64,000 nucleotides of DNA from Malachius bipustulatus (Eukaryota; Arthropoda; Insecta; Coleoptera; Melyridae), in NCBI GenBank assembly GCA_910589415.1, contig OU342637.1, forward strand, positions 39,028,162-39,092,161. Direction: 5' to 3'. Positions within the stretch are counted from its first letter, which is position 1, and each line of letters opens with the position of its first letter. A model generated the notes under the pieces. It saw only the letters and a program-made list of their open reading frames with translations, searched no databases and was not told where the DNA came from. Below, piece after piece: positions 11,737 to 22,290 of the stretch. The position numbers were made by a program, and so were the translations under genes.

Positions 11737-13030
11737 CCAGATAAGATGTGGTACTTGGGAATTCCGATAACTATCAGGGTACGAGTTAGATTAAATTAGA
11801 GAAAAATTGCCCAGTTTTATACTTATTAAGAATCTGAAACAAAACCCAGTCGCTGCTGTGCATATGCTGAAAAAACTGAAAAATCGAAACAAAATTTACG
11901 TTATTTTTAGTTGTTACTGAAATATCCTGAAAACGCTTAAAAATCGGGATTTCTGCTATAGCTTTTTCATTATTGATAATAAACAAATAATTTTTACATA
12001 AGTCGTTGAGAGCTACTATGGACTTGACATTTGAAAAATTTTCAAAGCCGACTAGATCCTAGAGTTTTCATAGTCAACTTTTGTTGTTCTTATGACTGCC
12101 ATATTGTTCTTTCGTGTCATTTAATAATAAAATCAGCTGAACAAAAAAATCTATAAATGAAAAACATTAAAAAGGTTATTCGTTTTTTTCCGAAAAAAAG
12201 TTACCTGAAATAACGTATGTTATAGAAAAATAAAAAAATTATAATTCAATTAATATGAGTTAATTTTGACGTCATTCGAAGAAAAACATTCCCTTATTTT
12301 TCTAGAAAAGCTGAGGAGCTATTCGTTTTTTGATTTTATAGATATTAGTAAAAATAAATAGGTAAGTTGATTTTTTTAAACCGAATGACATTAAAAACAA
12401 TACGGCAGAAAAAAAAACAATGAAAATTCTGGTTGACAATGAAAATTCTGGAATCAAAAATTAATTTTTATCAATAATAAAAAAGATGTGGCTAAAGTTA
12501 GAAAATTCGTGGGTTCTAGGCTCATGGTTATTACTGAGGCAGAGACCGAGCTGACGAAATATTTCTGTTTTGATGGCTTCAGAACTGGCTTCAGCAAAAA
12601 CACAGCTGAAGACATGTATGACCATTTCACTCTTATTGGAATGTATATATCGGTATGTCCCATCAGCACGTGCTCCATCTTTAGCAAAAAATTAGCCGAT
12701 TCTCTTAGCATTCTGTCAGCATGAGCTAGCAATTCGCAGTCGACTTGTCAAATCCTCAGAATTTTAACTTCACGAGGAGTATTGACTCTCTAGGGTCTAC
12801 TATAGCTACTATAGCTGTGACTACTATAGCTGTTCTATAGTGTTGCTTGTTACGGACACTAATAAAGTAACAAATATCGATATTTCAGTTTTTTCAGCAT
12901 ATTTCAGCAGCGACTGAAGTTATCTAAATTTTGTTTCATATCTCAATAAACATAAATTTACCTTTAAGTGAACTGTCTCGTGTCTCTGCTGGTTACCGAA
13001 ATCCACATGTCTCACATCTTATCTCGGACA
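11737..13030. repeat. Diverged inverted-repeat element, about 1.3 kb
   Basis: The left flank (AGATAAGATGTGGTACTTGG at about 11,737) and the right flank (reverse complement AGATAAGATGTGAGACATG, ending about 13,025) are inverted copies. Inner segments also pair: CAGTCGCTGCTG followed by ATGCTGAAAAAACTGAAA on the left (about 11,848-11,880) and its reverse complement on the right (about 12,888-12,925). The arms are about 200 bp and clearly diverged. Two overlapping frames on opposite strands in the middle (12,454-12,732) have no recognised domain. This is probably an old non-autonomous DNA transposon; superfamily unknown. Confidence 0.6.
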
Positions 13031-13038
13031 CCGATACA

Positions 13039-13704
13039 GAATGATTTTTATAGTTGCAGTTTAAAATGAGTAGATTGCGGAGTTTTAAACAAACAAAAAT
13101 TGCAATTTTTCATTTTCAAAGAAGCTTACCTTGAAAACGACTAAAGTTGCAGTAAAATGGCTTACATGTTCCTATCTTAACTTTTCATTTGGAATCCTAT
13201 TGTATGAATGAAATATTAAGTAAATATCTTATGGCTGTGGTAAAGCCCAAGTGTCAGAAGTTTTCAAGTAGCCCCAAGGGCCTCTGACGTAACTTAACGA
13301 CTGCTGTGAAGCAGCCGGAACCCCCTTTTTAACGTACCTCCCGGAGCACGATCGGTCACGGAACTTTTTTATTTACCACTATCAAGTTTGGTCACCCATC
13401 CAAGTACTGACCAAACAAAGCCATGCTGCACTTTAGAGATCGTTTGACCGAAACTCCAACAGTTTGGCTATTGTGACCATATTATGGGGTGATGAAAATT
13501 ATAAGATTTCCCATCACTTGTTTAAAAATTTAAACTAAACCATAGGAAACCATTTGAAAACTTAACATCGGGACATGTAAGCCGTTTTGCTTTATAGCCG
13601 TGTTTAAGGTAAGCTGCTTTCAAAATGGAAAACTCAGATTTCCACTTGTTGATAACTAATAAAGCAGGTACCAATTTTATACTGCAACTGTAAAAATCAT
13701 TCTT
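13039..13704. repeat. Inverted-repeat element enclosing a 5S-like block
   Basis: AGAATGATTTTTATAGTTGC at 13,039 is mirrored by the reverse complement AGAATGATTTTTACAGTTGC ending at about 13,704. Further inside, AAGAAGCTTACCTTG and GGCTTACATGT on the left pair with AAGCAGCTTACCTTA and GGCTTACATGT on the right. The arms are about 150 bp and diverged. The centre holds a GC-richer block annotated separately as a 5S-rRNA-like SINE. No coding frame is recognised. Confidence 0.6.
13247..13491 (-). mobile_element. 5S-rRNA-like SINE (SINE3-like)
   Basis: On the minus strand the block contains GGTCAGTACTTGGATGGG followed by TGACC. This is almost the internal control region (box C and neighbours) of animal 5S rRNA genes. 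Upstream of it lie GATCTCTAAAGTGCAGCA, in the place of the 5S box A region, and a GTTTGGTC link. The remainder is unlike 5S and reaches a tail about 140 bp downstream on the minus strand. This fits a SINE whose RNA polymerase III promoter came from 5S rRNA. A real 5S gene is excluded because only the middle matches. The boundaries are estimates. Confidence 0.55.
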
Positions 13705-13933
13705 ATTGAATTTTCTCGAAAAATATTAAAATGCAGTAATATACATACATACCAACAGAGTGTTCTATTAAAAAATAGACGATGATACCAGAGATGAAAC
13801 ACTAATGTCCGTATTCATCAAACTTCAAAATATAACTCTGGGGTTATATTTTGAATTTTCTGACAGCTGATTGGTCTAATGCTTAAAGCCTACGAACGCT
13901 ACGAATTCTAAACCAATGAAATGTTCCAAAATA

Positions 13934-14616
13934 CAAGGTGTCCCGTATCGTTATGTTCAAATTTTTTGAGCATTATAGTAGGCTTAATTTTGAGCCCAAA
14001 AAACCCAAAAGTGGCAGGTCTATCTTTACTCGTTACGAAGTTACAGGCCTAAGAAAATTATGACCAGTAAATAACAAAGATTCAACTTTGAAAACCACAC
14101 AACCACATGTGTTGTGGTTTAGGCTAATAATTTATTGTTATGGTGGCGACATAAGTAAAGGTCACCAAAATAAACATTAGAAGAGGTTCTCCTGCTCATA
14201 CAAAATGGCATTTGGATTCAAATAAATGGGACACCAGCATATTTTGGAATTGGCGTTTGTAACTAAATTCCAAAAAGCAATTATTATTGGATCGTATTCA
14301 GCATGCTGGTCAAGAGATCGGTCGCGAAAAAAGACGAGAAATTGGAACTGTTACTTCTGCAATAGGCCTCCGAGCACAAGTTTGTATTCAGCAAGGAATA
14401 GGAAATTTTTAACACATGATAAACTAAAGATGTGGTCAATAAAATATGCTTTATGTGGTTTTCAAAGTTAAATCTGGTATTTACTAGACATTATTTTCTT
14501 AGGCCTCCAACTTCGTAACGAATGCAGATAGACCTGCCACTTTTGGGTTTTTTAGGCTTAGGAATAAGCCTACTATATGCTCACAAGATTTGAACATAAC
14601 GATACGGGACACCCTG
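13934..14616. mobile_element. Mariner-like MITE nested in another MITE
   Basis: The ends are CAAGGTGTCCCGTATCG and its near-perfect inverted copy CGATACGGGACACCCTG, each flanked by TA (13,932-13,933 and 14,617-14,618). The arms are about 165 bp, from 13,934 to about 14,102 and from 14,454 to 14,616. Comparison with the uninterrupted host MITE at 11,142 shows that exactly one TA was duplicated, the signature of Tc1/mariner integration. The loop carries the last ~50 codons of a transposase (separate entry), so this element arose by internal deletion of an autonomous transposon. Confidence 0.85.
14263..14412 (+). pseudogene. C-terminal remnant of a mariner-like transposase
   Basis: Inside the loop of the MITE at 13,934 an open frame of about 50 codons ends at a TAA (14,410-14,412). 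Its last residues include IGLRAQVCIQQGIGNF. The pattern RAxxCIxxGxxxF close to a stop matches the C-terminus of the transposase at 60.1 kb, which ends RRRAEACILAGGGHFQHLI. No catalytic residue is present, so it is only a tail. The frame is intact up to the stop, which suggests that the deletion is fairly recent or that these bases are kept as subterminal sequence. Confidence 0.6.
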
Positions 14617-14657
14617 TATAACCCCAGGGGTTATATTTATTGATGAATACGGACCTA

Positions 14658-15390
14658 AGACGATAACAGAGTTAACAATAAAGTAAGTATTGTTGGACTA
14701 GAAAAATGCTCGTGATTTGAAGTTACCATGGGCAACATCAACGTAACCCGAAGAACGTCTTAGTCAACAAAGGCTTACATCAACTTCATAATTATCTATC
14801 TTACAGGAAGTATCTTATAAACTCATATAAAATATTACTGACAAATATTTGAAAGTCTTGATTCAAATGTTCAACCATGTATGATTTCAAAAGTTTACCA
14901 ATAAAGAAAAATTGCGCAAAATATTCCTGGATCCAGCAACTGGTCTTAAAAACACTTGCTCTATTTCGAGCGATCCAACTTCGCCGTCGTGCTCGAAAAA
15001 TCGCACGTCCCGAGGGATTGTTAAGTTGCCCGAGGTTATTAACATCTAATAACTCCCGTGATACATAATCTATTTTATTTCATATAAAATGAAATATAAA
15101 AACCAAATCTGTTGGTTTTTAAAATTAAAAGAATGTTTTTAATAATTATTGAGTAGGCATCATTATTGATTACCATGGATACATCAACTGAAAAGTTTGT
15201 AGAAAATGACATATGAAATCCAAATATGCAACCAACAATGCAATAACAAAACCAACATCCAATGGTTACCAGAATTAAACAAATAGTAATATTTGAGGGA
15301 GTTATGGATTCATAACAGTCCCAAGGGAGTTATGAGTATGTTTATAGTTACGGTAACCAAGCGTTTATCTAGTTATAATGTATTATATCT
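14658..15390. other. Unassigned stretch with short GGGAGTTAT repeats
   Basis: No gene recognised. Short inverted motifs (AATAACTCCC near 15,050 and GGGAGTTATG near 15,300 and 15,335) suggest a small decayed inverted-repeat element, but the arms are too short to define it. Confidence 0.3.
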
Positions 15391-16512
15391 CATTTAATAA
15401 CTAGGAAGAGTAAACTGCAAAGTATCATTTACATCACTAAAAGTCACCAGATTAAATCACCAGATTTTTTTTGGCGGCAAATTTGAATTGAAACAATAAT
15501 TATTAATAAGGAAGATAGGACTTGTTTTCGGTGTAGGAAGTCTACTTTTCAGGAGAGACTCTGCAGCAGTATCACAAATCATTGTGGTTTGCATAATTTA
15601 TCAATATTATAGTGCTGAATGATTTTCTGAATATAAAATAGAATGAAATTGAATAATTTATAGATATTTCGAAGAATATTAAGGATAATAATTATTAACA
15701 TTCATATTAAATTGATTGAAAGTACTTAGGCAATACTTATGTGACAAATTTAATGTAACATATAAATATATTTTATGTATGTATTATATGACACATAACA
15801 TCGTAGATAAAGTTTTTATTTTACATTTAATAATATATAATTTGTGGATAAGTCAATTTTTTCAAACAGTATTATAAACAGCATTTTTCAGTTTTTGTAG
15901 GACCAGATTCAAAGTGCGTTGTTGAAACTAACTTTATCACATACAGCAGTCCCTGTTTGGTCTAAATCCGCACCTTGTTCGATTGGAATATGTTCTTCAA
16001 TTATTGGTGAAGTACGCATATAGAGTAGTTTTTCCAAAATCTTGTAGGTGACACTCTTTCTTCCCGTTTCTTTGGAGGAGACATCCTCTCACTTGTACTT
16101 GATGTAGGATTATCCATAATGGCACTTGAAACCGTTTGCAGGATGAAAATGAAAGCCAAAAATAATTTCAAAATTCTGAAAAGGATGTCTGTTCTCTAAA
16201 AAGAACTGAATGGGCTTCAAAAAGAACTTAGGTATTTGGTTTTGAAATAGCTTTTCAAGAACTTATTTAGAACAACTTACAGGGTTTTGGAAATAACTGA
16301 TTATAAAACTGATGTGTCACATTCGACGCTGACATTGTAAACAATAATGACATAACAATAAAAAAAACAAGCGTATATGTAGTGTTGAGCGTTGCATAGA
16401 TTCAATTTCCTGTACAAGTTTTGCTGTGTGTAATTTTGCCTATGAATTGACCAATGAGAAGCAATTTTTTTTGGCGGTTTATTTAAATTTACTCCTCCTA
16501 GTTATTAAATGA
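15391..16512. repeat. Possible inverted-repeat element, 1.1 kb
   Basis: ATTTAATAACTAGGAAGAGT at about 15,393 is mirrored by the reverse complement ATTTAATAACTAGGAGGAGT ending near 16,512. Only about 25 bp pair well, and the inner flanks do not continue the inversion. A short minus-strand coding-like stretch lies inside. This could be a small DNA transposon or a chance pair. Confidence 0.35.
15908..16117 (-). pseudogene. Short coding-like segment, function unknown
   Basis: From an ATG at 16,117 the minus strand reads MDNPTSSTSERMSPPKKREE. After one frame change it continues through KILEKLLYMRTSPIIEEHI and GADLDQTGTAVCDKVSF to a stop near 15,910. The composition (a Ser/Pro/Lys-rich head, then amphipathic sequence) looks more protein-like than its surroundings, but I do not recognise it. 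It may be the N-terminus of a transposase within the inverted repeats around it, or a decayed exon. Low confidence. Confidence 0.25.
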
Positions 16513-18129
16513 AGTATAGTATGAAATAAAGACCTTAATAGACCTTAATATTCATCTATACTATAAACTATACTATTACTATACTAAAAAATTCAGTTTT
16601 CTCAAATCCAATGACAAATCTAAAATATTGTATAATCCAAGTGGCTTAAGACTACATAATATAAAACTAATACTTTAATAATATACTAATATTTATTGGT
16701 TCTATTCTTCTATTGGTCCACATGTTTACATACATGACAAGATCGACCTGGCAATAGAACTATTGGAAAGATTAAATTTACCTTAAAAAATAAAATTCAT
16801 AAATAAATGAGCAGATGTTTACAATTTAAAATATTTTGATAATTCATTTTTAGATAATATCCTGCGATATAATTTTGTACATTATATCCATCTCTATAAT
16901 TGAAACAGCGGTCGTTTACAGGTTCTTTTAAATTATTGCCGTCGCGAAGATACGCACATAACACATAATGTACAGGCCTGATGTGCGAAAGATCCATCGG
17001 TTTTGAATGGCAAGCAACGAAGCGACATCCCGAATTGTACTAGCGGTACCACAGGTTGTGCTTTTCTGTATAATAATTACCTCTAGACAATGTCTTGTTA
17101 AAATACAACAATACCTGACTTAGCCAGCGGCTGCCTTTCTTTAAACTTTGGTGTGAACCCACTGAAAAATTAGCCTGAAATAACAGACTCGGTGGAATTT
17201 GGCCTGATTAGCACGATATGCTGGAGGCTTCTGACTTCAGAATCTACCTTTGATGATTCTTTATTGGTGGTCTAGTTATTAAAAATTATGGAAGTTCCAA
17301 TAAAAAATCTTTAGATACAGATAATCCATAGCTTGATTAGAATTGCTATTGAAAATTTTTTCGGCGTATGCAATCCTTATTATTCGTCATACACGTAATT
17401 TACACGAGATATATTTAAAAATTATATAACAATATATTTCTTCATAGTTAAGTCATTTAAGTACTGTTAGCCGTAAGTAACTTTAAAAAGCAGTTTAGGA
17501 TGATTGCGGAGATTTTTGTTTTAATGTAATTTATTTTTTTGGTGCTGCCGCAATTTGTACTCTTTTGCACTTCACACCTGCTGTTGATCGGAATTTCTTG
17601 CCTAGTCACCGTGCCAAGATTTATCTAAGAGATACTAATTTGCAGGAAGCAGAAACGATGAGTCAGTAGTTGAATTATCGTATTTTAGAATGCCATACTT
17701 TATGTTTACAACACCGTCTAGCATATTTTCGTTTAATTAAAAAATTGTAGCTAGTCGCATAGTTCATGAGAAGCATATAAATAAATACCCAATGAATTAT
17801 CTTGTATAGGAATAAGGTCCTAGCAACTAATTTCACAGTCGACAATGACTGCATCCAATAAGTTCTGTAATTAAAAATACCATGAAAATATAAACCAAAG
17901 GTATCAGCTTTGTTGACTGGAATAACTATGGGTAATAATAATAATGATAAATAATAATAATTCACTTCTAAATTCTCTGACAGCCCAAAATCTGCGTGAC
18001 CATGAAGCATACCTTCGACGTATCGGTTCGGATATGGAAGTGGGTGGTCTCAGACCCTATGCTTCATCCAGCCGAGCATGAAATACAATACATGTACCGC
18101 TATTTCCCTTAAGACAAGCCCTTAATAAA
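16513..18129. other. AT-rich region, nothing recognised
   Basis: Open frames here (for example 17,675-18,010 on the minus strand) are low-complexity and lack motifs. I see no inverted repeats, tandem arrays or RNA genes. Confidence 0.35.
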
Positions 18130-19010
18130 GTGCAGTCACAGAAACCGAACGTGCTAACAGTAACGGACAGAATTATTCGTGATGAACTCCCAGAGGATGT
18201 ATACATTCTGACGCTCAACGAGTGTGTCTATCGAGAGATGACGATGCTTTTCCACGCAGCCCGAGGGAGCAAGAGTAAAAATGTGGCAAGGATGAAGGCC
18301 AATCGTAGCCCTGATAAGATAAAGATTAAAGTTAAACCTGCAATGCAGTATATCTATCTCTAAGGTCGCCGTAGAGACCCCCGCCGAAATTATCACACGC
18401 TGAACATTGGCGCGTTGCAGACCATAAAGCAGTATACATCGGACAGGTTGAGAATACTTATGTGTGTTAAAAAGGCACTGCAAACAAAAAAATAAGAGGA
18501 TTGCAGAGAACACCTTGTTCAGGCACGATACTTCTAGGCTTTTCCAACAAGCCAGCTTAGTCTTCGAGGGGCAGCTGAGGTGTCGGAGTTTTATGGAGGG
18601 GGATACTTCAGTCCTGGCGCAGTTCTGGGAGTTTTGTCGCAAAACGAATCGGCCAAATATATCCTGCCAAACGATAGCCACGAAAGAAGCTCAAGTGTCC
18701 TACGAGGCACTAGAAATTTTTCTGCCCTGGACCAGATGGATTAACAACTTTTGGTGGAAAAATTTTCCGTCCATCCACCTCAGGCAAGAAAATTCAATAG
18801 TCTGATGTTCGGGGAGCGGTCGCAATCTCAGATTGGTTTGTCAAGGAACGAACACTGCTGATCCTCAAGATCGGGGAGCTATCTGACCCTAGAAATTACC
18901 CAACCATCACGTGCCTGAATGCTTGCTATAAAGTTTTTACAAGGATCCTGTACACGCGAGTGCTAGAAATGGTTAATCCCGTATTCACACAGATGTTTCA
19001 GCAACGAGGA
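18130..19010 (+). pseudogene. Decayed LINE polyprotein fragment
   Basis: The plus strand contains pieces of a non-LTR retrotransposon reverse transcriptase region. One is a 113-codon frame (18,464-18,805) with LVFEGQLRCR, QFWEFC and INNFWWKNF. After stops comes LSDPRNYPTITCLNACYKVF and then RILYTRVLEMV (about 18,860-18,980), the conserved NYRPITCLN-type block at the start of the reverse transcriptase. The catalytic box is not reached. Stops and frame changes show that it is dead. The W-W-K and CLN wording resembles R2-like or related LINE polyproteins, but the clade is uncertain. Its 3' end abuts the tail of the RTE element. Confidence 0.55.
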
Positions 19011-19141
19011 AGTAATTATTTGCTTTATGAGCAAACATGAGCATTAATCTGCTCATGTTCTTATCCTCAATGCTGATACAAATATATTTGTCATGGCGAT
19101 TTATTGCTGGAAAGAACTTCTTCTTCATAGTGCCGTCTTCT

Positions 19142-19453
19142 TTATCGAAGGTTGGCGATCACTTCTTTAAACGCTTCTCTATCCCTTGCAACGTGAAATA
19201 TTTGTTCCACACTGAGGTTAGTCCAATCTCTGATATTCCTCAGCCAGGATTTTTCTTTTCTTCCTACGCCCTTTCTCCCTTCTATTGTTCCCTGCATGAT
19301 TACGTGCAAGAAGGTGTATTTATCATTACGGAGTATGTGGCCCAGATACGCTGTTTTTCTTATTTTAATAATTTTCATTAATTTTCTGCCGTGTCCAATG
19401 CGCGCTAACACTTCTTCGTTTGTGACTCTAGCAGTCCAAGGAATTTTAAGCAT
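19142..19453 (-). pseudogene. RTE polyprotein, C-terminal part
   Basis: This 103-codon frame begins within RVTNEEVLARIG and contains KTAYLGHILRNDKY, TIEGRKGVGRK and SWLRNIRDWTNLS. The block LGHxxR followed by GRRGxGRxxxSWL is characteristic of the region after the reverse transcriptase in RTE-like and related insect LINEs. It ends at a natural stop. It is separated from the reverse transcriptase frame (stop near 19,466) by a short frame break. Confidence 0.75.
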
Positions 19454-19465
19454 ACGCCTGTAAAG

Positions 19466-20640
19466 CTACATTTCAAATGCCTCCAATCTTTTTATTGATT
19501 GTGCCTTTAGTGTCCATGTTTCTACCCCGTATAGTGGCTGGGACCATACATAGCAGTCTAAGAATCGCAATCTGATGGCCAGACTTAATTTTTTATTTGA
19601 AAACATTGATTTATATTTTAGAAATCCTTTTCGGGCTATTTCTATTCTGACTCTTATCTCCTCCTCTTGATCTAATTGAGAGTTTATGGTTGCTCCAAGG
19701 TACTTATATTTGTCAACCCTTTCTATCTGTTTACCTTCCAGTGTAAGTCGTGTGTTGTCAACAGGAGTTTTTGAGATAACCATGTATTTGGTTTTATCTG
19801 TGTTGATTGTTAGCCCCATTTTTTTGCTTTCTTTGTTGATATTTTCTAAAAGGATTTGTAGATCTTCTATATTTTCTGCCAATATTGCGGTGTCATCTGC
19901 AAACCTTGATGATGGTACCTCCAAATGATGGTACCTCCAATTCTCACACCTTCCGTTCTATCCAACAGTGCTTCTTGAAATATTAATTGTGAGTATACAT
20001 TAAATAATTGTGGTGACAGCACACAGCCTTGCCTGACTCCTCTTTGAATCTTAATTTGGTTTGTCTCACTGTCCTCTATTCGTACTACAGCTGTTTGGTT
20101 GTAGTATAGATTTTTGATTAGTGTAATGTCTTTGGGATCTAGATTTATGTTTCTTAGTGCATGGATAAGCTTACTGTGTTGGACTCGGTCAAACGCTTTT
20201 TGAAAATCTATGTAACATATGAAAACGTTTTTATTGTACTCTCTGCACTTTTGCAACAGCACCGTCATCGCAAACAACGCCTCTCTAGTTCCCATTCCGT
20301 TTCTGAATCCAAACTGTGTGTCGTCTAATTGCTCTTCACATTTTCTATGTATACGCTGTTGAATAACTTTCAGTAGTATTTTTAATGTGTGGCTCATAAG
20401 ACTAATTAGTCGGCACTCATCGCAAGACTTGAGATTATTTTTCTTGGGTATAGGTAGGAAGACAGATTTTAATCAGTCGTCCGGTATTTTGCCCTCGTTC
20501 CATTTTTAGAGTTTCTGATTGCCCGTTCAACTTCTGCTTTTAGGATTTGTAAGTTTCTGTCATCAGTTGGTGCTGTTTCATCTATTTCATCCATTTCCTC
20601 CCTATTATCTGCAAACAAATCTTTTATGTATTTCTCCCAA
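19466..20640 (-). pseudogene. RTE reverse transcriptase, frameshifted
   Basis: Two frames together cover the reverse transcriptase. The upstream one (20,397-19,867) has EEQLDDTQFGFRNGMGTREA, then FICYIDFQKAFDRV with the first catalytic aspartate, then RGVRQGCVLSPQLFN. The downstream one (19,924-19,466) has SRFADDTAILAENIEDL with the catalytic FADD box, then KYKYLGATI. They overlap in different phases. A 16-bp tandem duplication (ATGATGGTACCTCCAA twice, about 19,909-19,940) sits at the break just before FADD. Upstream, 20,400-20,640 still encodes the linker (EWEKYIKDLF-like) but with stops. The enzyme cannot be made from this copy. Confidence 0.8.
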
Positions 20641-20654
20641 GCGTTTCTTTTGTC

Positions 20655-21314
20655 TTATACTGTCAATAGGAGTTCTTCATTTGAATTTCTTATTATCAGA
20701 GGTATTCTCTTACGTGTGTTGCCAGTAATTTCTTTCAGTCTCCTGTGTAGGTTTCCTGTGTCGTGTTTCCTGTTCAACTCTTCTATTTCTTGACAATTTT
20801 GTTCCATCCAGCTTTCCTTGGCTTCCTTGATCATGTAGTCCACTTGTTTTCTCATTTGCCTGTATTTTTCTTTGTTAGTACTCTTATATTTTCGTTTTTC
20901 GTCTATTAGTAGTATAATATCTGATGTCATCCACGCTTTTTTTGCAATTTCTTCCTTTCTGCCGATAAATGTTTCACATGCACTTAGTACTGCTGATTTC
21001 ATTTCGTTCCAGGCATTGTTGATGTCTTTTGTTGCAGATTCAAGGAATGTAGGTACAATTGCTCCACTTATTTGACGTTGGTAAGTTTCGCTTTCAAGTT
21101 TTGACAAATCCAGTCTTTGAGTTTTCTTTTTTCTTCTCTGTTTTTTCAATTTTATTCGAACGTTGGCCAGAAGAAGGTTGTGGTCGAAGTCTACATCAGC
21201 ACTGGGGTAGGTTTTTGCACTATGAATACCATTTCTAAATCTTTTGTTAATGAGGACGAAATCAATTTGGTTTCTTATCAGGTTATTTTCATTGTCTCCA
21301 GGTGCAGTCCATGT
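20655..21314 (-). pseudogene. RTE endonuclease end and linker
   Basis: The frame enters from the MITE and reads TWTAPGDNENN, then RNQIDFVLINKRFRNGI, then PSADVDFDHNLLLANVRIKL. RNQIDFVL and DFDHNLL are the last conserved motifs of the APE-type endonuclease, containing the catalytic Asp-His pair (SDH-like, here DFDH). A lysine-rich linker follows. On the other side of the MITE, at 22,072-22,110, a matching frame reads SSFHKLPARRLY. It rejoins TWTAPG in phase when the MITE and one TA are ignored. Further upstream the endonuclease is decayed (ENGRTIYRDNKYL near 22,130). Confidence 0.75.
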
Positions 21315-21317
21315 ATA

Positions 21318-22069
21318 CAGGGTGTCCCAAGATTTCTTTATCAAGGGATATCCGCGTTATTTCAAAAAATAAACAAATGAAATTCAGGAAATTTCAACCA
21401 TACCCATAAGGCTTTGCAGCTGCACCCTCAATGCCCCTTTACGCCTTTCCACCCCTAAGTAATCATCCCCTACTTTTTTTTTTTCAAATGACACCCCCAT
21501 TTTTTTTTGCTCGGCAGGATTGTTGACTTCTTTCTGAATACAATGTCATACGATTTTTTCAAATCGAGACATATCTAGCACGCCGAAAACAATATAATAT
21601 CATAACAAACGAGGGTTGTTAAGGAGTTGCAATTGCTTGTTTTTTGTGTTAATGTTTCCTCCAACCACCTTAACTAGTAATACCGGTGTTACTCGATATA
21701 GGCGTTAATAATAATAATAATTGCTTCTGTGATTTTAATGTCATATTAAATGTTAATTGTTATTCCTTGACAACCCTCGTTTGTTATATTATGTTGTTTT
21801 CGGCGTGCTAGATATGTCTCGATTTAAAAAATCGTATGAAATTCGTATTCAGAAAGAAGTCAACAATCCTGCTAAGCAAAAAAAATATGGGGGTGTCATT
21901 TGAAAAAAAAAAAGTAGGGGATGATTACTTAGGGGTGGAAAGGCGTAAAGGGGCATTGAGGGTGCAGCTGCAAAGCCCTAGGGGTATGGTTGAAATTTCC
22001 TGAATTTCATTTGTTTATTTTTTGAAATAACCCAGATATCCCTTGATAAAGAAATCTTGGGACACCCTG
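21318..22069. mobile_element. Fold-back MITE in the RTE element
   Basis: The element runs from CAGGGTGTCCCAAGATTTCT to its inverted copy AGAAATCTTGGGACACCCTG. Each arm is about 300 bp (21,318-21,619 and 21,770-22,069), leaving a loop of about 150 bp. TA flanks both ends (21,316-21,317 and 22,070-22,071). The host RTE reading frame resumes across it after removing one TA, confirming a TA duplication. Each arm contains an ATG-led stretch reading MSRFKKSYEIRIQKEV on the arm's inward strand. Its function is unknown; it may be a leftover of a transposase N-terminus. No full transposase. Confidence 0.85.
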
Positions 22070-22290
22070 TAGAGTCTTCTCGCAGGTAGCTTATGGAAAG
22101 AACTAGTAAATATTTATTATCTCGGTATATGGTTCGACCATTCTCATAGAAAGAAACATCTACTAGGGTGCCATTCAGCTGCTGAATCTCTTGGTGGAAG
22201 TAATTATCAGTTTTTTTTTTTATTTGCGTCCCGGGTGGCTCTGTTAAGGTGACATATTCCAACATATATATTGCTGTCAACATTTAGGTT

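Larger units (their letters stand above)
13803..14657. mobile_element. Second copy of the short palindromic MITE, split
   Basis: The left part (from TGTCCGTATTCATCAA at 13,806) and right part (ending TTGATGAATACGGACC near 14,655) match the 170-bp element at 11,142-11,311. The body is interrupted at its CCAAAATA/TAACCCC segment by a 683-bp transposon at 13,934-14,616. Removing that insertion and one TA gives the uninterrupted arrangement of the first copy. Confidence 0.8.
19100..22290 (-). mobile_element. RTE-type LINE, decayed, split by a MITE
   Basis: Read on the minus strand, this carries an AP-type endonuclease, a reverse transcriptase and a C-terminal domain in the order of RTE-clade elements. 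Pieces lie at about 20,655-22,170 (endonuclease to linker), 19,466-20,640 (reverse transcriptase) and 19,142-19,453 (C-terminal). Frames are broken at several points. The endonuclease is interrupted by a fold-back MITE at 21,318-22,069. The first part of the endonuclease is missing, so the copy is 5' truncated. The ends on both sides are approximate; I could not find a target duplication. Confidence 0.8.

Noticed and set aside
12454..12732. Overlapping open frames of 92 and 78 codons on opposite strands
   Set aside because: They shadow each other, match no family I know and lie within a diverged inverted-repeat element.
13388..13446. A 5S rRNA gene
   Set aside because: Only the internal promoter region resembles 5S; the 5' and 3' thirds of the gene are absent.
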